Position numbers and translations under genes: made by a program
Assembly: GCA_964478815.1 (NCBI GenBank)
Contig: CAYZKY010000003.1
Coordinates: 1 to 64,000, forward strand
Reading direction: 5' to 3'
DNA length: 64,000 bases
DNA from: DASVNK01 sp964478815
GTDB taxonomy: Bacteria; Verrucomicrobiota; Verrucomicrobiia; Limisphaerales; SXQI01
Notes under the pieces: model-generated
The model's database searches: none
Seen by the model: only the letters and a program-made list of their open reading frames with translations
Told to the model about the DNA's origin: nothing
Part shown: one piece after another, positions 63,991 to 64,000 of the stretch
How the letters are laid out: every line of letters begins with the position of its first letter
Position numbering within the stretch: the first letter of the stretch is position 1

Positions 63991-64000
63991 TCCGGATATG

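Overview
The window (about 62% GC by eye) reads as a chromosome segment of a member of the Verrucomicrobiota. Clues are two pseudopilin-like proteins with GFTLIELL leaders, very large exported proteins built from lamin-tail, CotH, PA14 and F5/8C modules, a giant protein with an LEPR-XLL N-terminus, several Ser/Thr kinases, and the Gram-negative envelope genes bamD and lptE. I see no rRNA, tRNA, insertion sequence, phage gene or CRISPR array.

Layout. 1-25457 is one minus-strand block: a 6198-aa LEPR-XLL/RTX/Calx-beta giant, a 1742-aa exported IgGFc-binding-like protein coupled to it by an ATGA overlap, a Ser/Thr kinase, and a carbon-nitrogen hydrolase (N-carbamoylputrescine amidase type) that runs off the left edge. 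25669-28076 holds fabG-acpP-fabF, with a strong hairpin/T-tract between acpP and fabF. 28258-35096 is a minus-strand run of PP2C-like phosphatase, divergent membrane-anchored kinase, small membrane protein, 1195-aa P-loop ATPase and a DUF433 protein; apart from DUF433 this looks like one signalling or conflict operon. 35313-39626 encodes an exported CotH/lamin-tail protein. 39730-45736 is mostly plus-strand housekeeping: a small lipoprotein, an HtrA protease, a convergent zinc-ribbon kinase, Nudix, tadA, a TPR/LysM lipoprotein and a pseudopilin. 45767-48207 (minus) is hisI - membrane protein - trpE. 48313-54813 is a second CotH giant. 55004-57047 holds a membrane-anchored helical-repeat protein and a second pseudopilin. 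57527-61760 (plus) holds an unknown helical protein, a P-loop ATPase and an overlapping TPR protein whose N-terminus looks like a degenerate STAND-type NTPase domain. After about 730 bp of non-coding DNA with inverted repeats, the window ends with bamD and lptE.

The best candidates for undescribed biology are (i) the PP2C-kinase-membrane protein-ATPase operon, which has two members of a TerY-P/YegI-type triad but no VWA partner in the window, and (ii) the overlapping ATPase + TPR pair, which resembles a STAND protein split over two genes. Regulatory observations include an 11-bp element placed similarly upstream of both pseudopilins, a bipartite element upstream of both the LEPR-XLL giant and its downstream kinase, and a terminator-like hairpin ending right at the fabF start codon. 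All functional calls come from reading motifs; no database search was run.
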